From the NCBI RefSeq assembly GCF_028687955.1, contig NZ_JAQTZC010000017.1, forward strand, positions 1 to 32,661: a stretch of 32,661 nt of DNA, written 5' to 3'. This document shows positions 24,549 through 32,661 of this stretch, one piece after another. The DNA comes from Acidocella sp. Lineage in GTDB: Bacteria; Pseudomonadota; Alphaproteobacteria; Acetobacterales; Acetobacteraceae. How positions within the stretch are numbered: position 1 is the first letter of the stretch; each line of letters starts with the position of its first letter. A model generated the notes under the pieces. That model had not been told where the DNA came from. It saw nothing but the letters and a program-made list of their open reading frames with translations, and searched no databases. The position numbers and the translations under genes are program-made.

Positions 24549-25721
24549 TTACGCGCCCAGCCCCTCCAGGGAGCCCTTCATCGCCGCCACGAGAATCCGC
24601 TTCATATCAGCGGCGGTGGCGGGGCGGGGGTTGTCGGGCGTGTTGGGGTCGAGGAAGGCTTCCTGCGCCAACCCGTCCAGCGCATCCTCCGTCACCTTCA
24701 AATCCACGATGGTGTGCGGAATTTTCAGCGCCGCGCGCATTTCCAGCACCCAGGCCATAAACCCGTCGAATCCGCCCTCAAGCCCGAGGCAGCGCGCCAG
24801 CACCGCCATCCGCTCCTCGATCACCGGCCGGTTATAGGCCAGCACATAAGGCATCAGCACCGCGTTGGTCAGCCCGTGATGCGCGTGGAAGCGCGCGCCG
24901 ATCGGGTGGCTGAGCGAGTGGATCGCCCCCAGCGCCTTCTGGAAGGCGGTTGCCCCCATCGAGGCGGCGGCCAGCATGTTCATGCGCGCATTCGCGTTGC
25001 GCGGCTCGTTCACGGCGGTGATGAGGTTTTCCTTCACCAGCAGCATCCCCTGAATGGCGATGCCATCGGCGATGGGATGGTAGAACGGCCCGTAATAAGC
25101 CTCCAGGCAATGCGCCAGCGCGTCCATGCCGGTCCAGGCGGTGATGCTGGCGGGCAGCCCGTAGGTCAGCTCGGGGTCCAGGATCACCAGCCGCGGCAGC
25201 ATCTGCGCGTGCAGCAGAATCAACTTGCGGCCAATGCTCGTGTCGGTCACCACGCTGGCGCGGCCCACTTCGGAGCCTGTCCCCGCCGTGGTCGGCACCG
25301 CGAAAATCGGCGGCAGCGGGCGCTCCAGCTCCGGCCCGGCCCGTGTGATCTCAAAATCCCACAGCGGGCGCGAGGTCGATACCGCGAGCGCGATGGTCTT
25401 GCCGCAATCCAGCCCCGAGCCGCCGCCAATGGCGATCACCGCCTCCGCCCCATGCGCTTTATAAACCTCAGCCCCCGCTGCCACGTTGGCGGCAATCGGG
25501 TTGGGGTTCACATCATGGAACACGGCCGGCGCAATGCCCTCTGCCTCCAGCCCCGCCACGATGGCCGCGAAAAACGGCAACCCGGCAACGCCGGGGTCGG
25601 TCACAACCAGCACGCGCTTGAGCCCAAGCGCCTTCACCCGGCCCGGCAGTTCGCCAATGCGCCCCGCCCCGGCCAGAATCTCAGTCGGGATACGCCAGGT
25701 GCCGCGCAATTCGATCGTCAT
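24549..25721 (-). CDS. Iron-containing (group III) alcohol dehydrogenase
   Basis: MTIELRGTWRIPTEILAGAGRIGELP, AVIAIGGGSGLDCGKTIAL, VPTTAGTGSEVGRASVVTD, GMDALAHCLEAYYGPFYHPIADGIA, HPIGARFHAHHG; start set at the internal ATG adjacent to the GS stop. Confidence 0.92.
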   Translation of the reverse strand: MTIELRGTWRIPTEILAGAGRIGELPGRVKALGLKRVLVVTDPGVAGLPFFAAIVAGLEAEGIAPAVFHDVNPNPIAANVAAGAEVYKAHGAEAVIAIGGGSGLDCGKTIALAVSTSRPLWDFEITRAGPELERPLPPIFAVPTTAGTGSEVGRASVVTDTSIGRKLILLHAQMLPRLVILDPELTYGLPASITAWTGMDALAHCLEAYYGPFYHPIADGIAIQGMLLVKENLITAVNEPRNANARMNMLAAASMGATAFQKALGAIHSLSHPIGARFHAHHGLTNAVLMPYVLAYNRPVIEERMAVLARCLGLEGGFDGFMAWVLEMRAALKIPHTIVDLKVTEDALDGLAQEAFLDPNTPDNPRPATAADMKRILVAAMKGSLEGLGA

Positions 25722-25722
25722 C

Positions 25723-27084
25723 TCACATCCTCTCAAATGACCGGAAACGTTCCCAGTCGGTAACAGCCGCGTTGAACGCGTCCAACTCAACCTTCGCCAT
25801 ATTGGCGTAATGCGCCACCACCTCGGCGCCGAAGGCAGCCTTGTTGAATTCGCTCTCGCCAAACAATTTCGCTGCTTCCGCCAGCGTGCCTGGCACGCGC
25901 GGCAACCCGGAAACATAGGCATTGCCTGTAAACATCGGCACCGGCGGGAGATCGCTCTCTACCCCGTCCAGCCCGGCGGCGAGCATGGCGGCCAGTACCA
26001 GATACGGATTCACATCGCCGCCCGGTAACCGGTTCTCCACCCGCAGCGATTTGCCATGCCCCAGGATACGCAACGCGCAGGTGCGGTTGTCCATGCCCCA
26101 GGCCAGCGCGGTAGGCGCGAAGCTGCCGGCCGCAAAGCGCTTGTAGGAGTTGATGTTGGGCGCGAAGAAGAATGTCAGCTCCGGCGCGTGCTTCAGCAAA
26201 CCCGCCAGAAACTGCAGGAAGAACTTGGAGGGGCTATGCCCGTCCTCGCCCAGGAACACCGCCTTGCCGTTGCTGTCGCGCAAGGAGAGATGCGTATGGC
26301 AGGAGTTGCCCTCGCGCTCGTTGAACTTGGCCATGAAGGTGATGGCATGACCCATCGACGCGGCGATCTCCTTCGCCGCTTCCTTATATATAACATGCGC
26401 GTCGCAGGTGGTCACCGCGTCGCTGTAGGCGAAGTTGATCTCATGCTGCCCGAGATTGCATTCGCCCTTGGAATTTTCGACCTGGATTCCCGCTGCCTCC
26501 ATCGCGTTGCGAATCGCCCGGATCACCGTCTCCACCCGCGCGGTGCCGAGGATGGAATAATCATTGTTATACTGGTTCGCCGGGGTCAGCCCGCGATAAG
26601 CGCGGTTCCAGGCATCCTCGTAGGTATTCTTGAAGAGAATGAACTCAAGCTCGGTGGCGGCAAACGCGCTCAGCCCGTGCGCCGCCAGGCGCGCCAGCTG
26701 CTTCTTCAGCATGGTGCGTGGCGCGACGTTGGCCGGGCGGTGGCCTTTCAGCTCGATGTCGCACAAAATAATCGCAGCCCCCGGCTGCCAGGGGGCAAGA
26801 CGCAGGGTTGAGAGGTCGGGCGCGAAGATGAAATCCCCATAGCCTTTTTCCCAGGAAGTAAGATCGTACCCAGGAACCGGCGCGCATTCGATGTCGGTGG
26901 CGAGCAGGTAGGAGCACCCCTCGGCAGCCTCGGAGGTCACTGAGTCGAAGAAGAATTTCGGCATCACCCGCTTGCCCTGTAGCCGCCCCTGCATATCCGG
27001 CGCGGCCATGATAATCGTATCAATCTGGCCGCGTTCACACATCTCACGCAGCGCCGGCAGGGTCAGTTTCGGTTCGTCAGCCAT
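25723..27084 (-). CDS. Glutamine synthetase family protein (possible gamma-glutamyl-amine ligase)
   Basis: ELEFILFKNTYEDAW, GECNLGQHEINFAYSDAV, FMAKFNEREGNSCHTHLSL, NSYKRFAAGSFAPTALAWGMDNRTCALRI, VENRLPGGDVNPYLVLAAMLAAG. Confidence 0.9.
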   Translation of the reverse strand: MADEPKLTLPALREMCERGQIDTIIMAAPDMQGRLQGKRVMPKFFFDSVTSEAAEGCSYLLATDIECAPVPGYDLTSWEKGYGDFIFAPDLSTLRLAPWQPGAAIILCDIELKGHRPANVAPRTMLKKQLARLAAHGLSAFAATELEFILFKNTYEDAWNRAYRGLTPANQYNNDYSILGTARVETVIRAIRNAMEAAGIQVENSKGECNLGQHEINFAYSDAVTTCDAHVIYKEAAKEIAASMGHAITFMAKFNEREGNSCHTHLSLRDSNGKAVFLGEDGHSPSKFFLQFLAGLLKHAPELTFFFAPNINSYKRFAAGSFAPTALAWGMDNRTCALRILGHGKSLRVENRLPGGDVNPYLVLAAMLAAGLDGVESDLPPVPMFTGNAYVSGLPRVPGTLAEAAKLFGESEFNKAAFGAEVVAHYANMAKVELDAFNAAVTDWERFRSFERM

Positions 27085-27263
27085 GGGTGCCTCCCTCTAT
27101 TTTTCTGATATAAGCACAGCTTTGGCGGCGCGAGAATGACAGCGCAACACACCAGCTCCCGCGTGAAATGACAGGGCATTAAGTTTCGCTTGAAGAATGT
27201 GGGCGCTTCTGCCTAGACTGCTTCAATCGTTAATGGTGGGTGAACCACCCGAGGGGGTTAAAA

Positions 27264-28808
27264 ATGGCGGACCAGACGGAACAACAAATTCTCGCGGCCG
27301 ATGCCGCGACCCTGCACAAAATGGGCTACGCGCAGGAACTTTCCAGGCGCATGCATGGGTTTTCAAATTTTGCCGTATCATTCTCCATCATCTGCATCCT
27401 GGCTGGCGGCATCACCTCCTTTCAGGTCGGCTTCTCCACCGGCGGCGGGCTCACCGCCATTGTCGGCTGGATCGCGGGCTGCACTTTCGCGCTCATCGTC
27501 GGCCTCTCCATGGCGCAGATCGCCTCGGCTTACCCCACCGCGGGCGGCCTCTACCACTGGTCTTCCATTCTCGGCGGGCGCGCCTGGGGGTGGATCACCG
27601 CCTGGTTCAACCTGCTGGGCCTCATCTTCGTCATCTCCTCGGTGAACGTCGGGGTCTACAACCTCGGCGTCGGGCTGATCCTCAATAATATTTTCGGCAT
27701 CAACACCTCCGCCTGGGGTTTTGAGCAGCAGACCCTCGCAGTCGTCTGCATCACCCTGGCCCAGGGGCTGCTCAATCATTTTGGCATCCGCACCACGACC
27801 AAGCTGATTGACTTCTCCGGCGTGCTCATTCTGGTCATCGCCGTGTTGCTGACCGGTGTGATGCTCTTCGGCGTCCAGCATTTTGATTTCTCACGCCTCG
27901 TCACCTTCACCAACTACTCAGGCGATGCCGGCGGCGGCGTGGTGCCGCATGCCTCCAGCCCGTTCTACCTGTTCCTGCTGGCGCTGCTCTATCCGCTCTA
28001 CACCGTCACCGGGTTTGACGGTTCAGCCCACACCTCGGAAGAAACCGTTGACGCCCGCCGCAACGTGCCGCGCGGCATCCTCAATGCCATCATCTGGTCG
28101 GCCGTGTTCGGCTTGGCGATGGCCGGCGCCTTCGTCCTGGCGATGCCCGACCAGGCAAAAGCCGCGGCCGCCGGCGGCAACGTCATCTTCAACCTGATGG
28201 CCTCGCTCACGGTTCCCAACTGGATCAAGGATATTCTCTATGTTGGCATCGTGCTGGCCAATTTCCTCTGCGCCCTGGCGGGCGTCACCTCCACTTCGCG
28301 CATGGTCTATGCCTTCTCGCGTGACGGCGGCCTGCCCGGCAGCAAATGGCTCAAGCAGGTGAATGAGACGCATCGTTCGCCGGTCTACGCCATCTGGTTC
28401 ACCGTGGTGCTCTCCATCGCCTCCACGCTGTACTCCCCGGCCTTCGCGGCTCTGGCCGCCGGCTGCGCGATGTTCCTCTACATCTCCTACGCCATGCCGA
28501 TCCTTGCCGGGCTGTTCGCCGAGGGCAAAACCTGGACCGAGTTCGGCCCCTTCCGTCTGGGCGCCTTCTCCAAACCGCTGGCGCTCATCACCAGCGTCGG
28601 CGGCATTGTCATCATCTACATCGGCACCCGCCCCCCTAACAACATTCTGGACAGCTACTTCATCGGTCTGCTCGGGATCATGGCAATCATCTGGTTCGGC
28701 ATCGCCCGCACCCGCTTCCCCGGCCCGCCGATCGGCGCCGCCGCGGTTGCCGCCCGCGCTGCTGAAATCGCCGCCGAGGAAGCCGCCCTGCGCGCTTCGT
28801 CTGACTAG
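27264..28808 (+). CDS. APC family amino acid/amine permease
   Basis: MADQTEQQILAADAATLHKMGYAQELSRRMHGFSNFAVSFSIICILAGGITSF... multi-TM; GFDGSAHTSEETVDARRNVPRGILNAI. Confidence 0.92.
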   Translation: MADQTEQQILAADAATLHKMGYAQELSRRMHGFSNFAVSFSIICILAGGITSFQVGFSTGGGLTAIVGWIAGCTFALIVGLSMAQIASAYPTAGGLYHWSSILGGRAWGWITAWFNLLGLIFVISSVNVGVYNLGVGLILNNIFGINTSAWGFEQQTLAVVCITLAQGLLNHFGIRTTTKLIDFSGVLILVIAVLLTGVMLFGVQHFDFSRLVTFTNYSGDAGGGVVPHASSPFYLFLLALLYPLYTVTGFDGSAHTSEETVDARRNVPRGILNAIIWSAVFGLAMAGAFVLAMPDQAKAAAAGGNVIFNLMASLTVPNWIKDILYVGIVLANFLCALAGVTSTSRMVYAFSRDGGLPGSKWLKQVNETHRSPVYAIWFTVVLSIASTLYSPAFAALAAGCAMFLYISYAMPILAGLFAEGKTWTEFGPFRLGAFSKPLALITSVGGIVIIYIGTRPPNNILDSYFIGLLGIMAIIWFGIARTRFPGPPIGAAAVAARAAEIAAEEAALRASSD

Positions 28809-29004
28809 AGCGCGATCGTTTGAGGCTCGCTCGCCTGGGCGAGCCGAAAGCGTGAATCGCCCTCGGAAAAATGGCCAGAGCGCGATCGTTTGAGGCTCGC
28901 CCGCCTGGGCGAGCCGAAAGCGTGAATCGCCCTCGGAAAAATGGCCAGCGCGCGATCGTTTGAGGCTCGTTCGCCTGGGCGAGCCGAAAGCGTGAATCGC
29001 CCTC
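28807..29004. repeat. Tandem repeat, about 3 x 70 bp, each unit with a hairpin
   Basis: GCGCGATCGTTTGAGGCTCGYYCGCCTGGGCGAGCCGAAAGCGTGAATCGCCCTC recurs with cgcgatcgtt at 28811, 28881 and 28951 (exact 70-bp period). Confidence 0.95.
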
Positions 29005-29033
29005 AAAAAAACGGCGCCGTAAGGCGCCGTTTT
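29004..29033. terminator. Bidirectional intrinsic terminator
   Basis: caaaaaaaCGGCGCC-gtaa-GGCGCCGttttc: A-tract and T-tract flank a 7-bp GC stem between convergent genes. Confidence 0.88.
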
Positions 29034-29057
29034 CATTTAAGGTTGAAGCCGCAAGCC

Positions 29058-29537
29058 TCAACTGGTTTCTAATGTCGCCTCTGGTGACGCCAGGGATTTC
29101 ATCAGGTCGAACATGCGCTTGCGCATCGCTGGGTCGGCAATGCGGTAATAGGCGCGCACCAGTTCCAGTGTTTCGCGCTTGGTCAAATGGTCATCCACCC
29201 CGGCGGCGAAAGGCTCCTGTGCCTCGGCGAAACCATGCATGCGCCCGCGCGGGCCTGAGACGGGGCTCTCCGACATGCCCTCAGGCATATCATCAAAAAA
29301 ATAGCTGATCGGCACATCCAGCACGCGGGAAATATCAAACAGCCGCGATGCGCCAACCCGGTTCACGCCGCGCTCATACTTCTGCACTTGCTGGAAGGTC
29401 AGGCCCAGCGCATCGCCCAGCCGCTCCTGAGACATGCCAAGCAATGTCCGGCGCAGCCGCACGCGTGAACCAACATGGATGTCGATTGGGCTCGGGCGGC
29501 TTTCGCGCTCCGGGCGGTCGGCGTTCTCTTCGGCCAT
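29058..29537 (-). CDS. XRE family helix-turn-helix regulator
   Basis: VGSRVRLRRTLLGMSQERLGDALGLTFQQVQKYERGVNRVGASRLFDISRVLDVPISYFFDDMPEG. Confidence 0.93.
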   Translation of the reverse strand: MAEENADRPERESRPSPIDIHVGSRVRLRRTLLGMSQERLGDALGLTFQQVQKYERGVNRVGASRLFDISRVLDVPISYFFDDMPEGMSESPVSGPRGRMHGFAEAQEPFAAGVDDHLTKRETLELVRAYYRIADPAMRKRMFDLMKSLASPEATLETS

Positions 29538-29744
29538 TTAACTCAACATCTCCAACAATAGGAGCGGCTATCCGCGCTTCCCGGCACGCTTGGCAGCCCC
29601 AGCACTCCCGCCGCCCATCACCACCCAGGGTAAAGTGCAGCATGGCTATGATGATTACCAGAGGTTAGCGAACATGACAATACAAAAAATACAAATAAAG
29701 AATTATTAAAGAGACGACGCGGCTGAAGAAACATAAATATTAGG

Positions 29745-31229
29745 TTATGTCAGGATGGAAATTAGCACGCCGGAAACCGTTGCCATAAAAGCGAGCATAG
29801 CAGGGATTACAAGCCCGACCCTAGCAAAAAGCGGCGGCGGTAGCTTTCCTGGCAAAGATGTAACCAACACCCCCTGGCTATTTAAGGGCAGATAGGCCTC
29901 GACATGGCCAAAAGCATTAAACATCGCGGTGATGCCGGAATTCGCGTCGCGCGCGAGTGGCAGCCCTTCCTCCACGGCGCGCAGCCGCGCGTCGGCAAAA
30001 TGCTGGCGCGGCCCAGCCGAGTTGCCAAACCAGGCGTCGTCGGTCACATTCACCAGCCAGTCCGGGCGGTCATGTTCATCCACAATCTGCCCGGAAAAAA
30101 TGGCCTCATAACAGATCAACGGCCCCACCGGCGGCAGGCCGGGAATGTGCAGCGTCTTGGGCCCGGGGCCGGGGGTGAAGCCGCCGCCCAGCATGTCGGG
30201 GATTATTTTCAGCGGAATCCATTTTGGCGTATATTCGCCAAAGGGCACCAGCTTCCATTTGTCATAGATTGCAACCGCCGGCAGCGGTCCGTCGGTCACG
30301 ACCAAAGAGTTGCGGAAATCGGTCGCGCTCACCCGGCGCAGCGAGCCTGCCAGCACCGGCGCCGTCCCCGTCACCGCGGCAAGTTCCTGGCGCGCCACCG
30401 CGTCGCTATCCAGCAGCCATGGCGAGGCCGCTTCAGGCCAGACCACCGCCGTGGCGCCGTTGCTCAGCCCGGCCTGGCTCATGGCCAGCAGCTGCTGCCA
30501 GCGCGCCAGCAGCGCCGCGCGGTCGTAGGAGCCGGGCACCGGAAAATCGGGCTGCACCAGCGCAAGGGTGACATTCGTTCCGGTAACCGGCGTTTGCAGC
30601 CGGTGCCAGCCATACCCGGCCCACACGAGCAACACCGCCACCAGCACCGCCAACCCCCGGCGCCCGAACATCGGCAGCCCGGCCAGCAGTACCGTCAGCA
30701 GCGTCATGCCCTGCACGCCCATCAGCGCGGCCGGCTGGATCAACACATCGCCCACGGTGCCGGGAATCGTCCAATCCGTACCCCATAAGTTCCATGGAAA
30801 ACCCGAGAAGGCGAATTGCTGGACCAGATTCGCAGCACTCCAGGCCCCGGCGAACACCAGCAGGCGGCCAAACCCCGGTTTCACCGCGCGCGCCGCCAAC
30901 GCCGGAATAATTGAATAGAATGCCACCGCCGCGGCCAGCAAAGGCGCGGCGAAGGGCACCAGCCACCAGAAGGTCGCAAGCTCTGTCAGAATCGGTTCGG
31001 TGATCCAATACAGCCCCGCCAGCCCAAGGCCAAAGCCGAACAGCCAGCCTGTCAGCGCCACCTGCTTCCAGCTTTTCGCGGCCCCGATCAGCCGTATAAA
31101 CGCCGGTATGCTGAACAGCAGCACCGGCAGCAGATGCACCGGCGGCAGGCCGAGCGCTGAGGCCATGCCCCATAAAAAAGCCCGCACCAGCGGGCGGGCG
31201 GCCAACCAGGCGCCTGCTCGTTTAAGCAC
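29745..31229 (-). CDS. lnt: Apolipoprotein N-acyltransferase
   Basis: Multi-TM N-terminus; nitrilase-like domain with VVWPEAASPW, YDKWKLVPFGEYTPKWIPL, GPLICYEAIFSGQIV, NVTDDAWFGNSAGPRQHFADARLRAVEEGLPLARDANSG; GTG start overlapping the mtnC stop by 8 bp. Confidence 0.93.
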   Translation of the reverse strand: MLKRAGAWLAARPLVRAFLWGMASALGLPPVHLLPVLLFSIPAFIRLIGAAKSWKQVALTGWLFGFGLGLAGLYWITEPILTELATFWWLVPFAAPLLAAAVAFYSIIPALAARAVKPGFGRLLVFAGAWSAANLVQQFAFSGFPWNLWGTDWTIPGTVGDVLIQPAALMGVQGMTLLTVLLAGLPMFGRRGLAVLVAVLLVWAGYGWHRLQTPVTGTNVTLALVQPDFPVPGSYDRAALLARWQQLLAMSQAGLSNGATAVVWPEAASPWLLDSDAVARQELAAVTGTAPVLAGSLRRVSATDFRNSLVVTDGPLPAVAIYDKWKLVPFGEYTPKWIPLKIIPDMLGGGFTPGPGPKTLHIPGLPPVGPLICYEAIFSGQIVDEHDRPDWLVNVTDDAWFGNSAGPRQHFADARLRAVEEGLPLARDANSGITAMFNAFGHVEAYLPLNSQGVLVTSLPGKLPPPLFARVGLVIPAMLAFMATVSGVLISILT

Positions 31230-31878
31230 GCGGCAGGCCAAATTTCTGCGCCACCTCGGCAAAATCCGCCGCGGTTTCGTGCCGCGCCGATGCCTGCGTT
31301 CCATCCTGCGCGCGCACCAGCTGGCAGGTGCGCAAGCCCGCCGCGCGCGCCGCATCCAGCTCCGCTTCCATGTCCGAGAGAAACAGCACTTCACCCGCCG
31401 GAAGCCCAATGCCGCGCGTAATCGCGCCATAGCTCGCGGCCTCGCGCTTCGGCCCGGCCTTGGTGTCGAAATACGCCTGGAACAGCGGCGTCAGGTCGCC
31501 CGCGCCGCTATGGCCGAACAGCAGCTTCTGCGCTGGCACGGAGCCGGAGGAATACACATAAAGCCTCACCCCCCCGCGCGCCCAGCGGCGCAGGGTAGGG
31601 GCCACATCCGCGTAGATTTCCGCCTTCAGCTCCCCCGCCGCATAGCCTTCCTCCCAGAGCATCCCCTGGATGGCCTTCAGCATCGGGTCTTTCTCGTCGC
31701 GGTCCATCTGCGCGTACAGCACCTCCAGCGGCGGCACCGCTACGCCGCCCACCTGCGCATGCGCCGCGCAAAACGCCGCGAGCCGCGCCCGCGCATAGGG
31801 AAACAGCACCCGGTGCACAAAGGCGATGGGCGTGGTTGTGCCCTCAATATCCGTGAGGACGGCGGCAGGCGGCAGCAT
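31222..31878 (-). CDS. mtnC: Acireductone synthase / enolase-phosphatase E1
   Basis: AVLTDIEGTTTPIAFVHRVLFPYARARL, LYVYSSGSVPAQKLLFGHS, YFDTKAGPKREAASYGAI, LFLSDMEAELDAARAAGLRTCQLVR. Confidence 0.95.
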   Translation of the reverse strand: MLPPAAVLTDIEGTTTPIAFVHRVLFPYARARLAAFCAAHAQVGGVAVPPLEVLYAQMDRDEKDPMLKAIQGMLWEEGYAAGELKAEIYADVAPTLRRWARGGVRLYVYSSGSVPAQKLLFGHSGAGDLTPLFQAYFDTKAGPKREAASYGAITRGIGLPAGEVLFLSDMEAELDAARAAGLRTCQLVRAQDGTQASARHETAADFAEVAQKFGLPRA

Positions 31879-32417
31879 CAGGCGACCGGGAAGCGGCTGG
31901 AAATATCGTCCCCGGTGAACTGCGCGACCCAGCCGGAGGTGTCGGTGAATACCCGCAGCGCCGTGAATAAAGGTTTTTTCCCCGCATCGAACCAGTGCTT
32001 CGCGTTGGCGGGCACGCGCAGCAGGTCGCCTTGCTCGCAGAACGCATCATACACCCGCCCGTTTTCATGGATCACGAAATGCCCGCTCCCCTTGACGAAA
32101 AAACGGATTTCATCCTCGCTGTGCGTGTGTTCCTTCAGGAATTTCTCGCGCAATGCCGGGGCCGCGGGATTATCAGGCGTCATTTTGATGACATCGGCCG
32201 AACCAGCCCCCGTGGCGCCCATCAGCGCATCGAGATACGGCCGGTAGGCGGCCAGAATCTCCTCCGCCGGCTCCTCGCCGCTCAGCTTCACCGGGCTCTC
32301 CCAGCGCGCGAAGTCAACGCCGATCTGGCTCAGCTCCGCCGCCACCGCACCCGCATCCTCCGCGCAGAACACCGCTGCGCCGGGCGTGTGGTCCTCATAG
32401 ATCGTCAAACGGCTCAT
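31878..32417 (-). CDS. mtnD: Acireductone dioxygenase
   Basis: FLKEHTHSEDEIRFFVKGSGHFVIH, DLLRVPANAKHWFDAG, FTALRVFTDTSGWVAQFTGDDIS. Confidence 0.95.
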   Translation of the reverse strand: MSRLTIYEDHTPGAAVFCAEDAGAVAAELSQIGVDFARWESPVKLSGEEPAEEILAAYRPYLDALMGATGAGSADVIKMTPDNPAAPALREKFLKEHTHSEDEIRFFVKGSGHFVIHENGRVYDAFCEQGDLLRVPANAKHWFDAGKKPLFTALRVFTDTSGWVAQFTGDDISSRFPVA

Positions 32418-32661
32418 TTCATTCGTCTCCGTTCCAACTCACATTGCAGCAGAAATTCCAGCGCCTCCAGCCGCCAGTAGGCATGCTCCACGCTGGTTCC
32501 CCAGGCATAAACGCCATGCCCGGCGATGACATAGCCAATCGGCGGGTCGCGCAGCAGCAACGGCTCGATATAGGCGGCCAGCCGGCCGATGTCCTGGTCA
32601 TTGGCGTATACCGGCAGCACCACGTCCATCTCATGCGTGGCAAAGCCAAAGGCCTTCAAAA
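32414..32661 (-). CDS. mtnB: Methylthioribulose-1-phosphate dehydratase (5' end truncated by window edge)
   Basis: C-terminal 81 aa: PPIGYVIAGHGVYAWGTSVEHAYWRLEALEFLLQCE; ATGA overlap with mtnD. Confidence 0.88.
   Translation of the reverse strand, partial: LKAFGFATHEMDVVLPVYANDQDIGRLAAYIEPLLLRDPPIGYVIAGHGVYAWGTSVEHAYWRLEALEFLLQCELERRRMK

Noticed and set aside
28807-29004. CRISPR array
   Set aside because: Units are contiguous 70-bp near-identical repeats without unique spacers; no cas genes.
28023-29036. 337-aa minus-strand ORF with repeated RAIHAFGSPRR-type peptides
   Set aside because: The peptide repeats are translation of the 70-bp DNA tandem repeat plus antisense of the permease; the period is not a multiple of three.

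Overview
High-GC window, probably chromosomal and alphaproteobacterial (Acetobacteraceae-like by inference from codon usage and gene neighbourhoods; not verified). Most of it is coding. From left to right: a ParA-like ATPase; a small intergenic RNA candidate with a strong terminator; YciI; an FAH-family hydrolase; an ABM monooxygenase; prfC; a stand-alone CZB-like protein; an intergenic block of inverted repeats; tRNA-Lys(CTT), overlapped antisense by a LysR gene; azoreductase; YceI plus a decayed second YceI fragment; a CDF metal exporter with an adjacent CsoR/RcnR-type regulator (DmeR/DmeF-like); GGDEF-EAL; ispD; enoyl-CoA hydratase; PhnA/YjdM. Next is a roughly 10.5 kb minus-strand block (23780 to 13228): type I secretion ABC protein, HlyD adaptor, SEL1-repeat protein, large GT2/GT4 glycosyltransferase, ChW-like 298-aa protein and GT4. 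After it come a GNAT, an Fe-ADH/glutamine-synthetase-family/APC-permease locus, a 3x70-bp hairpin tandem repeat, an XRE regulator, lnt and mtnC-mtnD-mtnB (mtnB runs off the window). No rRNA, CRISPR array or transposase was seen. The least explained items are: (1) a 30-bp perfect palindrome core present twice whose palindromy extends into different flanks at each site; (2) the 70-bp tandem hairpin repeat and a related hairpin 24 kb away; (3) the secretion/glycosyltransferase block with an out-of-frame gene overlap encoded by a 12-bp repeat; (4) a CDF exporter with an inserted domain resembling the N-terminal domain of heavy-metal RND adaptors.
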